NCBI GenBank assembly: GCA_036971615.1 | Contig: JAYKKR010000047.1 | Location: 62,001 to 126,000, forward strand | From: Amyloporia xantha | Taxonomy: Eukaryota; Basidiomycota; Agaricomycetes; Polyporales; Adustoporiaceae | Reading direction: 5' to 3' | DNA: 64,000 bases | Part shown: positions 1 through 14,651 of the stretch, in pieces | Numbering within the stretch: the stretch's first letter is position 1 | Layout: each line of letters opens with the position of its first letter | Made by a program: the position numbers and the translations under genes | Notes under the pieces: model-generated | What the model saw: the letters and a program-made list of their open reading frames with translations, nothing else | Database searches by the model: none | What the model was told of the DNA's origin: nothing

Positions 1-3000
1 TCTAAGGTCCTCTTTCTTGTGATGGTCATGAAATCTGGATGACGGTGACCAGCGATGTTGTCGATTTCTGAGTTGCGCACTTGCTGGAGATTGTTTCTGC
101 CTGTGAAAGCAAGATCTGAATCGTGAAATGATGAGCTTGGGACCAGATGTGGAGAGGCCTGCGGAGAGAAACTGAAAATTTCTCCTTCCATAGTTGCATT
201 ATCCTGGTTCAAACTTGGCATTATCTGCGAGGTACTGTTCACCAGTTTCTTGTCCTGTTGAGACTGTGACAATGAAGAATTTGAAATTGTTGTGGAATTT
301 ATCTGGTGCTCAGTAGCAGGACTTGCAAAGGATACCAGACTTTCCAGAATGCTGTCTTCTTGGCCTGAGTCAGTAGTGACTGTGCCAAAATTTGCATTTG
401 AAGGATTATTGGCATAAGGACTTGGAATTGGTAGTCCAATAGCACTGGTAAGAGTGCTCAATTGAGCTGCAATCATGCTAATTTGAGTGCAAAGAGCTGA
501 TCTGTCCGCATCTGGCCAATCCTGTAGTGGCAAAGAATGAATTTTCCCGTGTGCAAGTTTACTGGTGAGTTGAAAATTGTGCTGCCATCGCTGTGCCAAT
601 GATATGTCGGGAGTACTGGAGCCAAATCCATATAGATCATGCAGAGCTGTACAATAGTCAAGACTGTCGTGGCAAAATTCTGTTGTGAGCTGTGGATGAC
701 CGTCTGCTGTTCTCGAGTACAGTCTCTGGCCAGTGTTGACATCATGGCCCATCTGCAAATGAGGTATTGGATTGTGGGTGGCTGCATATGTGCCAATATG
801 AAAGTGAGCTGCAATTGCAGGCAAAATGTGTCGAAGCTGTTGCATGTTCAGACGAACTTTGAGATGCTGCACTGTAAAGCGCTGTATAATCTTTGACATT
901 CGTCCAGGTTTCCACCGCTGTGCCATGCTGGAGAACAAGTAGCATGTGCTTTCCTTCTGGACTACTGATGGTGAAAGAAACTTCCTAGCGATATAGCCTT
1001 CCAATGGTGCAATGCGCGCATAATATCGCTGAATGAGATTGCTGATGGCAGTGGGAAGAATATGAAGGGTCATCCTGTCACATCCAGTGTTTTTTGAGGT
1101 CTTGCTGTGGGAGCCAAGAATGGCTAGCCGGTCAAACATTTCCACAATATTGCGCATACGACGCGGCAGGTTAGAAATCTTGTAGCGCCTCTCCTCTTCA
1201 CCCCTCTTGGGCATTCCTCCCAGACAGTGGACCAGAAAGTAAATTCTTTCTTTAAATTGTTCAGCGTCCTTCAGAAATTGCATGTGACTCTTGTGTTTCC
1301 AGTGAAGCTGACCATCATGATGGAAGAAATACTCTTCGAATTGAGGCGAATCTCTTTTCATGAGATATCTGCTGAGAGCCCATGAATCGTTCTGATTGGC
1401 AAGAATACCGTAACCTGGCTTGCTCTCTTGCAAGTCATCTCCCTGGTCCTTGTTAGGTGGTATTACACCAAGGTCGTTGTCGGACAAGTCAAAAAGAAGG
1501 TTGTGATTCAACAGCTGGGCAGCTTCATTGAAGGTCTTGTGAAACATAGCGGTAAAGGATTCCACCTCAAGTTTCACGCCCTTGTAAGCAAAGCTTCCTC
1601 CATCTCGAGAGGCAAAGAGAATGTTGGGAGGAGCAATGTAGTTTCGCACATCTTTATAAGCCAGTTTTTGGTACCGGCGGACTGAGCCAAAAGCACAGTC
1701 TGTTTTAGGATCGATCCATGGAGAGACATCATTGGAGTGAATGTATCTTTAAAGCCAGGATCAGACTGATGGTAGAACTATTGGAAGTGCAAACATTACT
1801 CACTTTAGTGGTTCTTCCTGCTTTTCTGCCTCCACCAAAATTGTGAAAAGAATCACATACTGCACTTGAGATAATTTGGGGGAGAAGCGAGTGACTGAGT
1901 CAAATGACCCATCTGCTCGCAGAGCAGAGCCTATAAGAAAAGCCTCAAAGGGAGAATGGAGGTATTTCTTTGCAGCCTCTGTTGGATGCGACATGAACAA
2001 AGCAAGCAAAAGTCCATGAAAGGCCCAGTGCAATTTGCTTAGAGATTGTCCACTTTTTGCATAAGTGAGAAGTCGATGTGCAGCTATGCGTTGCTGATGG
2101 CTAAGATAGACGGGGTAAGCTGGCTTGTTCTGGTCTTCATCACTCTTGCCATTGTGTCTGCTGTCCTTGCTTCCGGCTTCAATTCCACTTTTCTCCAAGT
2201 CCTCATCGGCCTCCCTGTCAATCATGACATCCTCATTGTTCTTGTCATCCTCACCATACTCCAAGTTTGAGTTGTCCTCATCATCCTCTCCACTGTACTC
2301 CAAGTCGTCTTCATCCTCATCACTGTCCTCGTCGTTGTCCTCGTCTTCCTCATCAGTTGAATCAGAGTCGTCTTCGCTGTCATTAGAGTCGTCTTCACTG
2401 TAATTAGAGTCCTTGTCCTTGTATCTTCTGTTACCCTCATCATCTTCCATACCCTCGTCCTCACTGAGCTCTGCATCAGAATGATTCTGTGCAGTTTTGA
2501 GGTCTTGATTTTGCCTAGAGTCTCTTTCCACAACACGGAGAACCATAAGCACCAGTTTATCAGCTGTGCAACCATACGCATGACGGGCACTGTCACTGTC
2601 AAGGAGTTCAAATGGTCGACTAGATGTGTGTTGATCAGACATGAAGATAAAGCTACTACAGATCACTAATCAAGGCATGACTCACTGGTGTGTTCTCCAT
2701 TGAGTTAATGCAGCAAGAATCAATGGGTTGGAATGGCTGAGATTATTGTGCCCAGTTAAGAGATTCCTACCCAAACCTCTGATATTCTGGAAGTAAGATG
2801 GATCATTTTGACAATGTGCCAGTGTCATATCTCTAAGACTCTTGCATGAATATGCATTTGTAGCACTTGTCCATTTGCTTTTGGCCAAGAATGGTGGCAG
2901 GTCATACTCGACTCCATCTTCATTCAGCATTCTTTCACCATTCCTTGAATCGCTGTCATCTTGATGCAGAGAACTATAGAAATTTTTGAAGTCTTGATTA

Positions 3001-3554
3001 TCGGCCACACCACGTAACACTGGGTCAACCTGAAAATAAGCGCAGCTTCGTCCAGAAGTGAAGAATTGCTGAGCATGGGTCTGAAATAGCAGATGTTTTG
3101 TGCTGCCACTCTCCCGCTCTGGGCTGTGATGAGCACGGGGAACATGGCTTGCAACAGTTTCCTTCTTAATTGCTGCATAGTTGCAGAGACGGCAGGCCCA
3201 TACACAAACTGGCTGTTTCAACCAATCAATGGGTGTTCGATACAGTGTTGGAACTGTGACTGGAGAGTTGTCGGAACACAGAGTTTTTCCTGCCAAAGCA
3301 GCAGCAATATCAGCAGTAGAATAAGTGGAAGCATACTTATGTATGTTGTTGAGATGGCTATGGATGCTTTGTTGCCTAAGAGCAACTCCACATTCCAAGC
3401 AAAGAACAACACAAAGATCTGGTTGGTAACGAAGACCAGGGAGACCATGGATTGGCTCAGTGGTTGAAAGGTGTGATGAGTCCTGGCCAGAAGAGTATGC
3501 GCATGTTAGATCTAGCAATTCCAATGCAGAAAAGCCACTCACGGTGGAAGACAT
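1..3554 (-). CDS. OrsD-type zinc-finger protein, 5' part of a large gene running off the left edge
   Basis: Three exons join cleanly: 3554-2686, 2619-1804 and 1746 to the window edge, with GT-AG introns of 66 and 57 bp that keep frame. The last exon is open to base 1, giving at least about 1,140 residues. Near residues 52-72 is a C-x2-C...H-x4-H finger typical of the OrsD domain, and a second Cys/His cluster lies near residues 117-145. Exon 2 encodes a long Asp/Glu run. Around residues 870-905 an LRH motif is followed by GH, Thr and Tyr, resembling a degenerate tyrosine-recombinase core. In basidiomycetes such proteins often carry a RecQ-like helicase after this region; if so here, it lies outside the window. 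I infer a nuclear DNA-acting protein, possibly selfish. No frameshift or stop is seen in the visible part. Confidence 0.75.
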
Positions 3555-4958
3555 TTCTGCTATAAAATTGGCTGTTCAACTTTGGGTAAAAGACGTAGAG
3601 AATGCTATTCTCCCACTGTGTTTTTTGGATGCGGAGATCTCCGGGCGCTTAGATAATAGATTATACACCATCAGCAAATGTCAACTTTGTCTTATTTGTC
3701 TTAACTCCTTAGCTAAGTATATAAGCTGGCCCACAAGACAGATCATGGCAAGACATAATTCACTTATATAAGACAGGACTGTTTAAATAAGACAAACCCT
3801 TTACTTAAATTGTCCTTAAAACTATATTATCTTCTTTTTCAAGGCTTGTGCAGGTCACAATGTCTATTGTCATGCATTTAAGGTGTGTCTAAGATAATAA
3901 GCCAAGCAAGTTCAGAGCTTTGTCTCCCAAATTGCTTTGAAATACAATAATAAGTTCCACTGTGTGCTTAATCTTGCTTCCAAGCTGATAATAAAATCTA
4001 CAAGACTAAAAGGATGTCTCACACTTCTCAAAACAAAAATAATGGTGCTAAATCTTGCTTCCAAGCTGATAATAAAATCTATAAGACTATAAGGATGAAT
4101 CAACTTGAAGCTTCTCAAAACAAAAATAATGGTGCTAAATCTTTCTTCCAAGCTGATAATAAAATCTATAAGACTATAAGGATCAATGAAGCCTCATAAA
4201 ATAAAATAAATTGATGCTCAGTATCACTTTCAAGTGAATAATGAGACTTATAAGAGATTAAAGAGAATCAAATCCTTTTTTAAAAGCCCAAAAGCAGCCT
4301 AGAAAGTACTTACTAAGGCAAGATCCTTCAAATCATGTTTAATACAATCCTCAAGTGAATATAATAACATCACACAGAGTTCATAAGGTCAAAAGTAAGG
4401 TAATCAATACCACAATGATCATAATATGGTCAGTACCTAAGATGATCAACACCAAAAGTCACATAAGACCAAAAAGTCCAATAAGAAAAGCAAGAGTCTC
4501 AAGCAAGAAGAGTTGCAAGTATGAAAGCAAACAAAAGCCAAAGCATATAACAGACTACCAGGTCTGCAAGCATGTCCATATGGAAATTGTAATACTGAAT
4601 GTATGTGGCACATTTGGAAAACAACAGCATGTTGTCAGCAAGAACAACTGAAAGCAACAAGAAAATGACAGCAGTGATAGCTAGTATGAACAGACTCCAA
4701 AAGATATCAGTAGGGCATGCAAACATGGAGAGCATGGCTAGATGTCCACTCACATGAAAGCAACTATGTCAATTGTACACAACATTAGATAGCACACGAA
4801 AGACAATTGTTGCAGGAGCAACCAGCAGCAAGATGAAAGGGATGTGTTGACATGTTGGCTTCGTGTATGTGCCAGAGCAATCAACATCTGAAGAAGGTAA
4901 GAAATAAATGCAGATGATAGTGACGAAATCAGTCACCCACTATCCAAATCATTTGTGT
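3555..4958. other. Gene-free stretch between two divergently spaced minus-strand genes
   Basis: No credible coding region is seen. The first 200-300 bp upstream of the OrsD-type gene may hold its promoter, but no clear TATA box stands out. The rest is AT-rich and contains a three-copy tandem repeat, listed separately. Confidence 0.6.
3970..4205. repeat. Tandem repeat, three copies of about 81-87 bp
   Basis: Copies start near 3970, 4051 and 4138. Each begins AATCTTKCTTCCAAGCTG and contains AAAACAAAAATAATGGTGCT near its end; the third copy is cut short. The units are close to identical. No open frame runs through them in a way that suggests coding. Confidence 0.8.
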
Positions 4959-6858
4959 CTAGTCCTCCTCAGGATCAATGAGTAAGGCACAGCAGTTTCT
5001 ATGCTCATAATCAGAGCCTTTGCTGTCCTTGTGGCTACTGTGGCCACCAAGACTCTGCTTTGCAAATGCACAACTGCCATCAACAACCTTTTTCAGCTTG
5101 GCAGGAGTTAAACCAACTGCAGATTGGACATATTCACAAGTTGTTTTGCCCCACTGCTTCTCCTCGAATGCCATGGACTTGGTGCTTGCCTGGCCGGAGT
5201 CGATGTTAACTTGGTTCTTATCAAAGCCAGATTCGCCCTGCTCATTGATCGACATACAACCCTCAGCCCAGAGACATAGAGCACACTTGAACTGGGAAGA
5301 TATATGAACCTACAGTGAAATGTGAAATGAAATAATACTTACAGCTGCAGCTGCCAATCCAATCGCACCATATGGAGGAGGAACATTGACGTCAGCTTCT
5401 TCCTCTTTGCTGCTGTCACTGGAACTGGGATCAGCCTTGGGATACAGCTCTTTGATCCGCAAGGCTCCTCTGATGGTGGTGTGATGGGACACAAGGGTAC
5501 AGAGAATGAAGACGGATTGAAACAGGCCCCACCACTCCTACAATACCAATTAGATAAGCAGACAGGAGAAGAAATGAACTACGCACATTGGGATCCTCAG
5601 AGGAGGTATCTCTCCATAAGAAGCAGCCATCACATAACATGTACTTCGCAAATTCCATGTGCTCATCCACAGTGTAGATCTTCTCAGATTTGAAAAGGCT
5701 TTCTAAGATTGTGAGACTGGTCGAGCTGAAGCCCAAATGCCACTCGCAGAGACACTGAGACATCTGTGTGACCAGGCACGACAGCATCAATTTTCACAAT
5801 TTATCAGTCAATTGCACGTCGCATCACTTACCACGCTAACAACAGGATTGTCGAGGAGCTTCACAGTGTATTTGATGACAAGGACACCCCTAGGGACATC
5901 GACGTAGACGGTGTCCCACAGAATCTGCCCAACCCTGACGCTGCATCTGTCACTCCAGCCCCACGGATTCCTGAGGGTGCTGGAATGCTCAGAGGCAGTG
6001 GGGATGAACTTGCCCCTCCAGCAGCCATTATTGTCATAGCCAACCGGTAGATCAGAGTTTTTGAAAACGCGTTTGGGAGGACGGCCTCTTGAACCCTTCG
6101 ACGATTGTTCAATTTTGATGTCGGTGACCTCTTTCTTCACGATAGGGCCACGCTGAGGTTCATACTAGATATCAGTATCCATCCAAATTTGTTCTATGCA
6201 CGTACCGATACAGATGGGGCCTTGCGCTTCAGCACTGGGGTGTCATCTATCATGATAGCATCTTCAACTGCGACTGTGGTCTATACAGATGGTATTAGTC
6301 TTGAAATTAAAGGAAATATATTTACGGACCTGTTCTGTACGACGCTGAACCTTCGGCATGGGCGTAGTGTCAATGTCAACAATGTCCTTAGGTTGATAAG
6401 AGGACGGCATTGGTTAGGGGTCTGTAGAAGGGCAGGCATGGCGAAACACTCACGTCGTGGGTCAAACGTTTCCTGGGACCCTTGATGGGACTGGACATGG
6501 CAGCGACACACTCAGTGTCCTCATTGTCGCTCAAAAATTTGCCAGTGTTGATCTCAATGCCAGTGTCTTCCTCACTGTGAGGTGCCTCGTCACCCTGAGT
6601 TTGGTTGTTGGACTGAGGCTCATCAACGATCTGAGTCGCCTTCGCTTTGCCTTTGCCTTGCGACAAGGCTGACTTGCTTTTCAGACTTTGAGATGACGGT
6701 TGACGACGTGGCGGTGCGAGAGCTGTTAACTCCCATTGACTGAGAACCCGAATCCCAGGAAGAGATGGCGGCGTCCCATTTCTTGATGAGGCCAGACAGC
6801 GCAGACGTTCCCGTGTCTCTAGTGGTCCAGAAGGTATGGTAGTACAAGGTCGTTTCGT
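4959..6858 (-). CDS. Conserved agaricomycete protein of unknown function (seven exons)
   Basis: Seven exons read in one frame across consensus GT-AG introns: from about 6858 down to 6454, then 6386-6330, 6280-6206, 6164-5832, 5763-5587, 5537-5343 and 5309-4959. The N-terminal part is basic and low complexity. The core carries NPWGW, then ILWDTVY, then a Trp-rich segment with EWWGLFQSVF, and a short Ala-rich stretch. I know this pattern from a family common in mushroom genomes with no assigned function. Exon 1 is open up to 6858 but shows no in-frame ATG, so either the start codon is lost or a further upstream exon exists. Everything else looks undamaged. Absence of a transposase motif makes it a host or passenger gene rather than a transposase. 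Confidence 0.7.
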
Positions 6859-6984
6859 TCAACAGGAGTAGAGTCATCGATGAGATGATCAATAAACGAT
6901 GTGACCAAAAGAGAAAAACTTGGATCACGCACTCTGCACCGTGTTTGTTCTTGGGTGGCGCGGACGGTTCACATTTGTACTGGA

Positions 6985-7090
6985 CAAATTAACTTCCCCT
7001 TACAAAAGTAACTTTTAAGTAACTTATGTTAACTTCAAGTCATAAAAAGTTAATTTGTCTCGTTTAACTTTTGTTAACTTTTGGCCCTAA
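6985..7090. repeat. Array of TTAACTT-type motifs on both strands
   Basis: Within about 100 bp there are seven or eight copies of (A/T)TAACTT, one or two as AAGTTAA. The array lies between the minus-strand seven-exon gene and the plus-strand transposase remnant. It could be a bidirectional regulatory block or the end of a small repeat element; the sequence does not decide. Confidence 0.5.
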
Positions 7091-7350
7091 CCTCTCCACA
7101 AATGTGTACGAAGTCAAGCCAAGTTAGGACCAGTTAGGAGTCGTGGGCCAGAAGTTAGGTGCCCGACAAACTAACTTTCCTGCACTTCGTCGCGACCGCT
7201 CCGCCAAGTGGATGCTTTTCCGTAAGGTTTCTGGAACAACGTTTCGCTCCTAAATGTATTGTAGCGGAGCCTGAATGCTATCTGGAACCGTGTCTGTAAA
7301 CCGTAAGACAGTTCTGCGCGGATTTAGGACTAGCTATCGATGTCCGCGCC

Positions 7351-10180
<2,830 letters not shown>

Positions 10181-10239
10181 TGTCTTCTTCTCCGTATTCG
10201 CAGACACTGACGGACATCCGCCGGCCCCAGGACCAGATG

Positions 10240-10722
10240 ACTGACAAGATTCCGCAAGAGCACAAGAACAAAGCAGACGCACACTACTCACGGGCGAAGG
10301 AGTTCCTCTCAGAGGAGTACTTCCTGCCCGAGCGGCGCGACCAGTTCGTGTACAGCCGGGAAGAAGGTCGTGATCGAGTGCCAGGGCCACAAGGATTATT
10401 AGGAGAGCGTGCAATGGTTGCTTGGTTTCCTCGAGGAGTACGCGGCGCACGGGAAGACGATGGCCGGACAGAGTCAGTTAGTCCTGTTTATTCCTATATA
10501 TGCGAGGCTGATGTAGCGTCGGACACACAGCGAAAGACGCGCACGGCGAGGTGACATCAGATGGGAACATGCAGCTGGCGATGTCGGAGCTGCGCGCGCT
10601 GCTGGAGTGTTTTGCGAATGGGATGAGCCTCGGCGTTATTGGGGACGCGATGCAGGCGCTGTACGGTTTACAGGCTCTTGTGCTCGTCCTTCGGTGCAAG
10701 TGGGACAACCGCCAACACTGAT
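10240..10722 (+). pseudogene. HAM1-like (HAM1_N family) protein fragment, pseudogene
   Basis: The reading KADAHYSRAKEFLSEEYFLP then ERRDQFVY resembles the N-terminal domain of fungal HAM1-like proteins, linked to hyphal fusion. A frameshift near 10360 leads into KKVVIECQGHKDY, followed by an in-frame TAG at 10400-10402 where related proteins have Gln. The frame resumes as ESVQWLLGFLEEYAAHGK. A later piece from about 10550 gives VTSDGNMQLAMSELRALLE. Only this central part of the gene is present. It abuts the CDC5 fragment directly, so both look like a patchwork of transferred pieces. Confidence 0.6.
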
Positions 10723-11099
10723 TGGCCCTCCCACACCCTCTGACACTTACTAGTATTGCGCCTCCGGCTCCGATCGCTCCCCAATCGAGAGCAGTGCGGA
10801 ATCCTCTTGCTTCACTCACGTAGCTGATGACGTGCAGCCCTAGCAGGCGCACACTTATAGATCTTGGACCCATTATGAGACCGATCGCCCTATTGCGTGC
10901 CCTACCGGAGAAGCTTCAGGCTCGGTGTCAAGCATCAGTCCAAAAGGCGTTACTGGGACCAAACGACCTCGGACCGGCAAGGGCGCGGGTACAGCAGGCA
11001 AGACATGCAGCTTTATACCAAGATACGGGATATTGCTCAAGTCCTGTGCACTATGCATGAAGTTCTTTCCTCGCTGTGCTCTCTGAAAGGGCCATCGTT

Positions 11100-12000
11100 G
11101 AACGTTCTCTACGGACAGTTTACATCTGCGGCAGGCTTTACGGACATATGGGAAGCCCATTTAGATCAAACTGGCAACACTGTTTGCGTAGCTCTCAAAA
11201 GCTCCGCGTCTACAATGATCAATCACGGAGGGTCATATTCAGAGCATACACATGAGCCCTTGGATGCATAATGGCGACATCCGCGCATTCGTGTGAAGAC
11301 ACCCAGAGGTGGATCGCTTGAATCTGGCGAGTACGGTCTTCGCAAACGACGCGCACCATGGAAAGTGATCTTCGAATAGCTTATATGGGGGCGGCTCAAG
11401 GACTTCAATATCTACATTCAATCGATATCGTGCGCGGAGACTTGAAAGCCGTACGTCTCTACCATACATTTTTGGCACCCGCTCACCTCATTTACTGTAG
11501 GCAAACATACTAATAGATGACCAAATGACCCTCACCTAGCCGGATTTGGTCTGTCCAGTATCAGGCTCGATCCGGACTTGGACGCAGCGGATACAGCCCA
11601 CCCAGCAACGTGCGTTGGCAACCACCTGAGCTCCTCGACCCTGAGTCTGTCGGACTAGTCCACCCGCATCCGACTCCCGCTACCGACGTATATGCCATGT
11701 CCATGGTGATATGGGAGGTCAGTACACTGTCCAAGCTCGTGTTGCTTGTGACTGAATAGTTTCATGAAGGTTCTCATAGGACTTATCCCCTTCCACCACT
11801 TACGAAATGACGCACAGGTAGTATACAGCATAGTCATGAGTAAGAGGCCCGAGCGCACTCCTGGAATGACTGCTCGTGGCCTTTCCGACAATGTTCGGTT
11901 GCTCATGCAGCTCTCTTATAGCAAAGACGTCCAGAAGCGGCCGGATCCGGACGCACGGTACGTTCTTGACGCCCTCGGCGATGATCGTGCTCACTGAGAA
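11100..12000 (+). pseudogene. TKL-type protein kinase domain, pseudogene
   Basis: Pieces of a kinase domain appear in order but in changing frames. TDIWEAHLDQTGNTVCVALK holds the strand-3 lysine. There follow PWMHNGDIRAFV, QGLQYLHSIDIV, and RGDLKA where HGDLK or HRDLK is expected. Next is GFGLS, where DFG is expected, then the P+1-like WQPPELLDPESVG, DVYAMSMVIWE, and a C-lobe end RPDPDARYVLDAL. About 35 residues between the lysine and the hinge are missing, and the catalytic-loop His and the DFG Asp are changed. The residue pattern fits the tyrosine-kinase-like kinases expanded in agaricomycetes. A further open piece at 12000-12260 may be its tail, but I cannot assign it. Confidence 0.7.
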
Positions 12001-12417
12001 GCCTTTTCAGCAAGCGTGGAGGAAACCTGACTACATGAGCAATGACATTTCCACTGCACCGCCCACTGACGAGATCCTTCCATTCGACATCGACACTCAT
12101 TTCATGGATCAGAGTGTAGCTGGCAAGGGTACCAGTACTATAGGAGGACTGAAACAAACGAGCATTGATGAAGACGTGGAGGCCGCAAAGGTTCGCGCCC
12201 TGGAGGAGAGGATGAGGCTGTCTGAGGACCGGGGTTGCCAGCGGTGCAGCGACGGCCGATGACAGCGAGCATTCCTGAGCAGAGTCGAGCTTTGCCAGTG
12301 ACTCTACTCTTTGGATTCACGCACTGTTCCAAAAGTTGCATACCATCTTCGATTTTTTTTCTTATAACTACTTGTTGTCTTTGACCTATCTTTATGAGTG
12401 CTGACTTCTATCGTTAA

Positions 12418-13950
12418 TTCACTGCCATTCACCAACGACTTCCCCAGAGCCGACATCCACGAAATGCTATCGCCCGACATTCTTCACCAGCTCATCAAAG
12501 GGACGTTCAAGGACCATTTGGTAGATTGGGTTGAGCAATATCTTACGTTGAAGCACGGCAATGCAAGAGCTCAAGAAATTATGGCTGATATCGACAGACG
12601 GTAAGTGCGGGACCTTCATAAGAGCCGGACAAACAAGTGATTGATTCACTACAGACTTGCGGCCGTTCCTGCCTTCTCAAACCTGCGTCGCTTTCCTGAA
12701 GGCCGGGGCTTCAAGCAATGGACCGGGGACGACTCAAAGGCACTGATGAAGGTATGGTACTCTGATTCGCCTGCTGGATTCGGCTTATACTCTACATCTA
12801 TTTAGATCTACCTCCCTGCAATTGCCGGACACGTTCCGCGTGACATGGTACGCGCAATCCGCGCCTTTCTCGAATTCTGTTATATCGCCAGACGGAACGT
12901 CCATACCATGCAAAGTCTCGATGCACTCGACAACGCTTTGAAACGCTTTCATCAATATCGTTCAGTGTTCGCTTTACACGGGGTCCGTATAAACAGATTC
13001 TGCCTTCCTCGTCAGCACTCCCTACGCCAGTACCTTTTTCTCATTTGGGAGTTCGGTGCTCCAAATGGTCTCTGTTCATCTATCACCAAGTCAAAACACA
13101 TCAAGGCTGTCAAGGAGCCCTGGCGACGTTCAAACCGCTACAAAGCACTCGGTCAGATGCTTCTGACAAATCAACGCCTTGACAAACTAGCAGCATCCTG
13201 TGTAGACTTCACGAGCCGTGGAATGCTGCGGGAACCGCTCTTAGTGGCGATGTACAGAGAACTCTGTAAGTTGGTCATCTTTAGTCCTTAACAGATTTGC
13301 TTACTTGAATTCCTTCAATCAGACCCGGACAGCAATGATGTAGAACAAGAGAACGAGGATGTGAACGCGAACAGGAATGTGAATGGAAATGCGAACGGGA
13401 ATACGACAGCAGCTGCAACAAATCCTGATGGAGATGACGGGGCTCTACCAGGACCAACCGTTGTTGGATACGTTACCATGGCGGTGACCATCCGTAAGTC
13501 CATCTTGCAGTCTGCTAACTATGTATCTAATGTGCCCCGATGCCGTGGCGTAGAGCGGCAGCACTTACGGACAGTCAATGGCATTGCAGCCGAAATCAAG
13601 CAACCTAGATTACCGCAATGCATACGCCAGTTTCTGTACAACCAGCTCAAACCAAACAGCAACATCCTGGGCTCTGAAATAGCTCTTGATCAATGTCCGA
13701 TTTTGGACGGGTCAGAAAGGATCGACGTACATTACTCCGTCGCTGCCACTTATTTCGCCCCTAGCGATCCTAGCGGTGTTGGTGGCATGCATCGCGAACA
13801 CCTTCGGGCCTCGCCGCGATGGTTTAAGGGTGCGCCTCGCTTTGATTGCGCGATTATCAAACAAGATCTCGACGGCAATGACATACCGGTTGGCGACGTT
13901 CGTATCGTCCATATTCTTCTCTTCTTTTCATTCCGGTATCGACGCATCCA
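12418..13950 (+). mobile_element. Plavaka-type transposase, C-terminal half (copy 1)
   Basis: Five exons joined by GT-AG introns read without a break. The first exon is [20 protein letters not shown] with [16 protein letters not shown]. Later exons contain LPAIAGHVPRDMVRA, GAPNGLCSSITKSKHIKA, and SAATYFAPSDPSGVGGM-like sequence near 13740-13790. This is the C-terminal half of a Plavaka/CMC-group transposase. It starts exactly at an exon boundary; the expected acceptor AG before PFTNDF reads TG here. It ends abruptly near 13950 after LLFFSFRYRR, where the TIM54 fragment begins on the other strand. A longer copy lies at 33.5-39.3 kb. No N-terminal half is found upstream. Confidence 0.7.
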
Positions 13951-13955
13951 GTTCA

Positions 13956-14651
13956 TCAAACTGACTCCAAAGCGTGTGACAGCTGCTCCTCTCTGTCCGT
14001 CCAACCCTTTTTGAGGCCAGCCATAAACTCTCTGAAGGTGGGTCGACCGACAATGATGATACCACCCTCCAGTTTGCGTCGCCGTTTGTCCTCCGGTGAC
14101 GTGTTGGGCAGTACCATTGGTGTAATTGGAGGTGGGTCTAATCCCAGTTCAAGCCTCCGCCGCTTCTTGATATCCTCAGCTATCTGTCTGGCGAGGTCGC
14201 CGTGCCGTTTGCCGTTTATCATCTCGAAGTCAACAGCAACTGGCCGCGGACACGGTTAAACCTTAGACACCTCGTGAGCAGATACTGGACCTTGACGTAC
14301 TTCCGAAAGTATCTCATGCTTCAGTCCGACTCCTCATCGCCTGGCCATTCGTCCAGTAAACAGTCACCTTGCGTGGATAGTCTAGACTATGCAGAGGCAC
14401 ATCTGCGAGGTGCTTGACCTTTTCCACGTATTCCTGGCGGATCTGTTTGCATTTCTACCTGTCGTAGATGTAGTGATAGTAGAGGTCCCACCGATGAAAA
14501 TGAGCCAGTTGTGCGAAGGTAGTTTAGGACATTTGTCTAGCCATGAAAGTGGAATACCAGTGTACTGCAACGCTGCGGCAGCCGTTTGGATCACGCCCGA
14601 GAGCTGCGGCTTGGGCTGGGGGAAAACACTGTCTCCGGGATTGGAGCTCAT
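13956..14651 (-). pseudogene. TIM54 mitochondrial inner-membrane translocase subunit, 5' part, pseudogene
   Basis: From an ATG at 14651 the reading contains TGIPLSWLDKCPKLPSHNW and LIFIG. After a frame change it gives KCKQIRQEYVEKVKHLADV and DYPRKVTVYW, then MRYFRKYVK, MINGKRHGDLARQIAEDI and EGGIIIVGRPTFREFMAGLK. The order and the motifs LPSRNW, PRKVTVY, RYVK and VGRP are those of Tim54, a subunit of the TIM22 carrier translocase. An in-frame TAG after YDR and further frameshifts break it. Roughly the first 210 residues are represented and the rest is missing. It is butted against Plavaka copy 1. Confidence 0.75.

Noticed and set aside
2046..2403. Ser/Leu-rich plus-strand frames
   Set aside because: They mirror the Asp/Glu-coding run of the OrsD-type gene on the other strand and have no splice or motif support.
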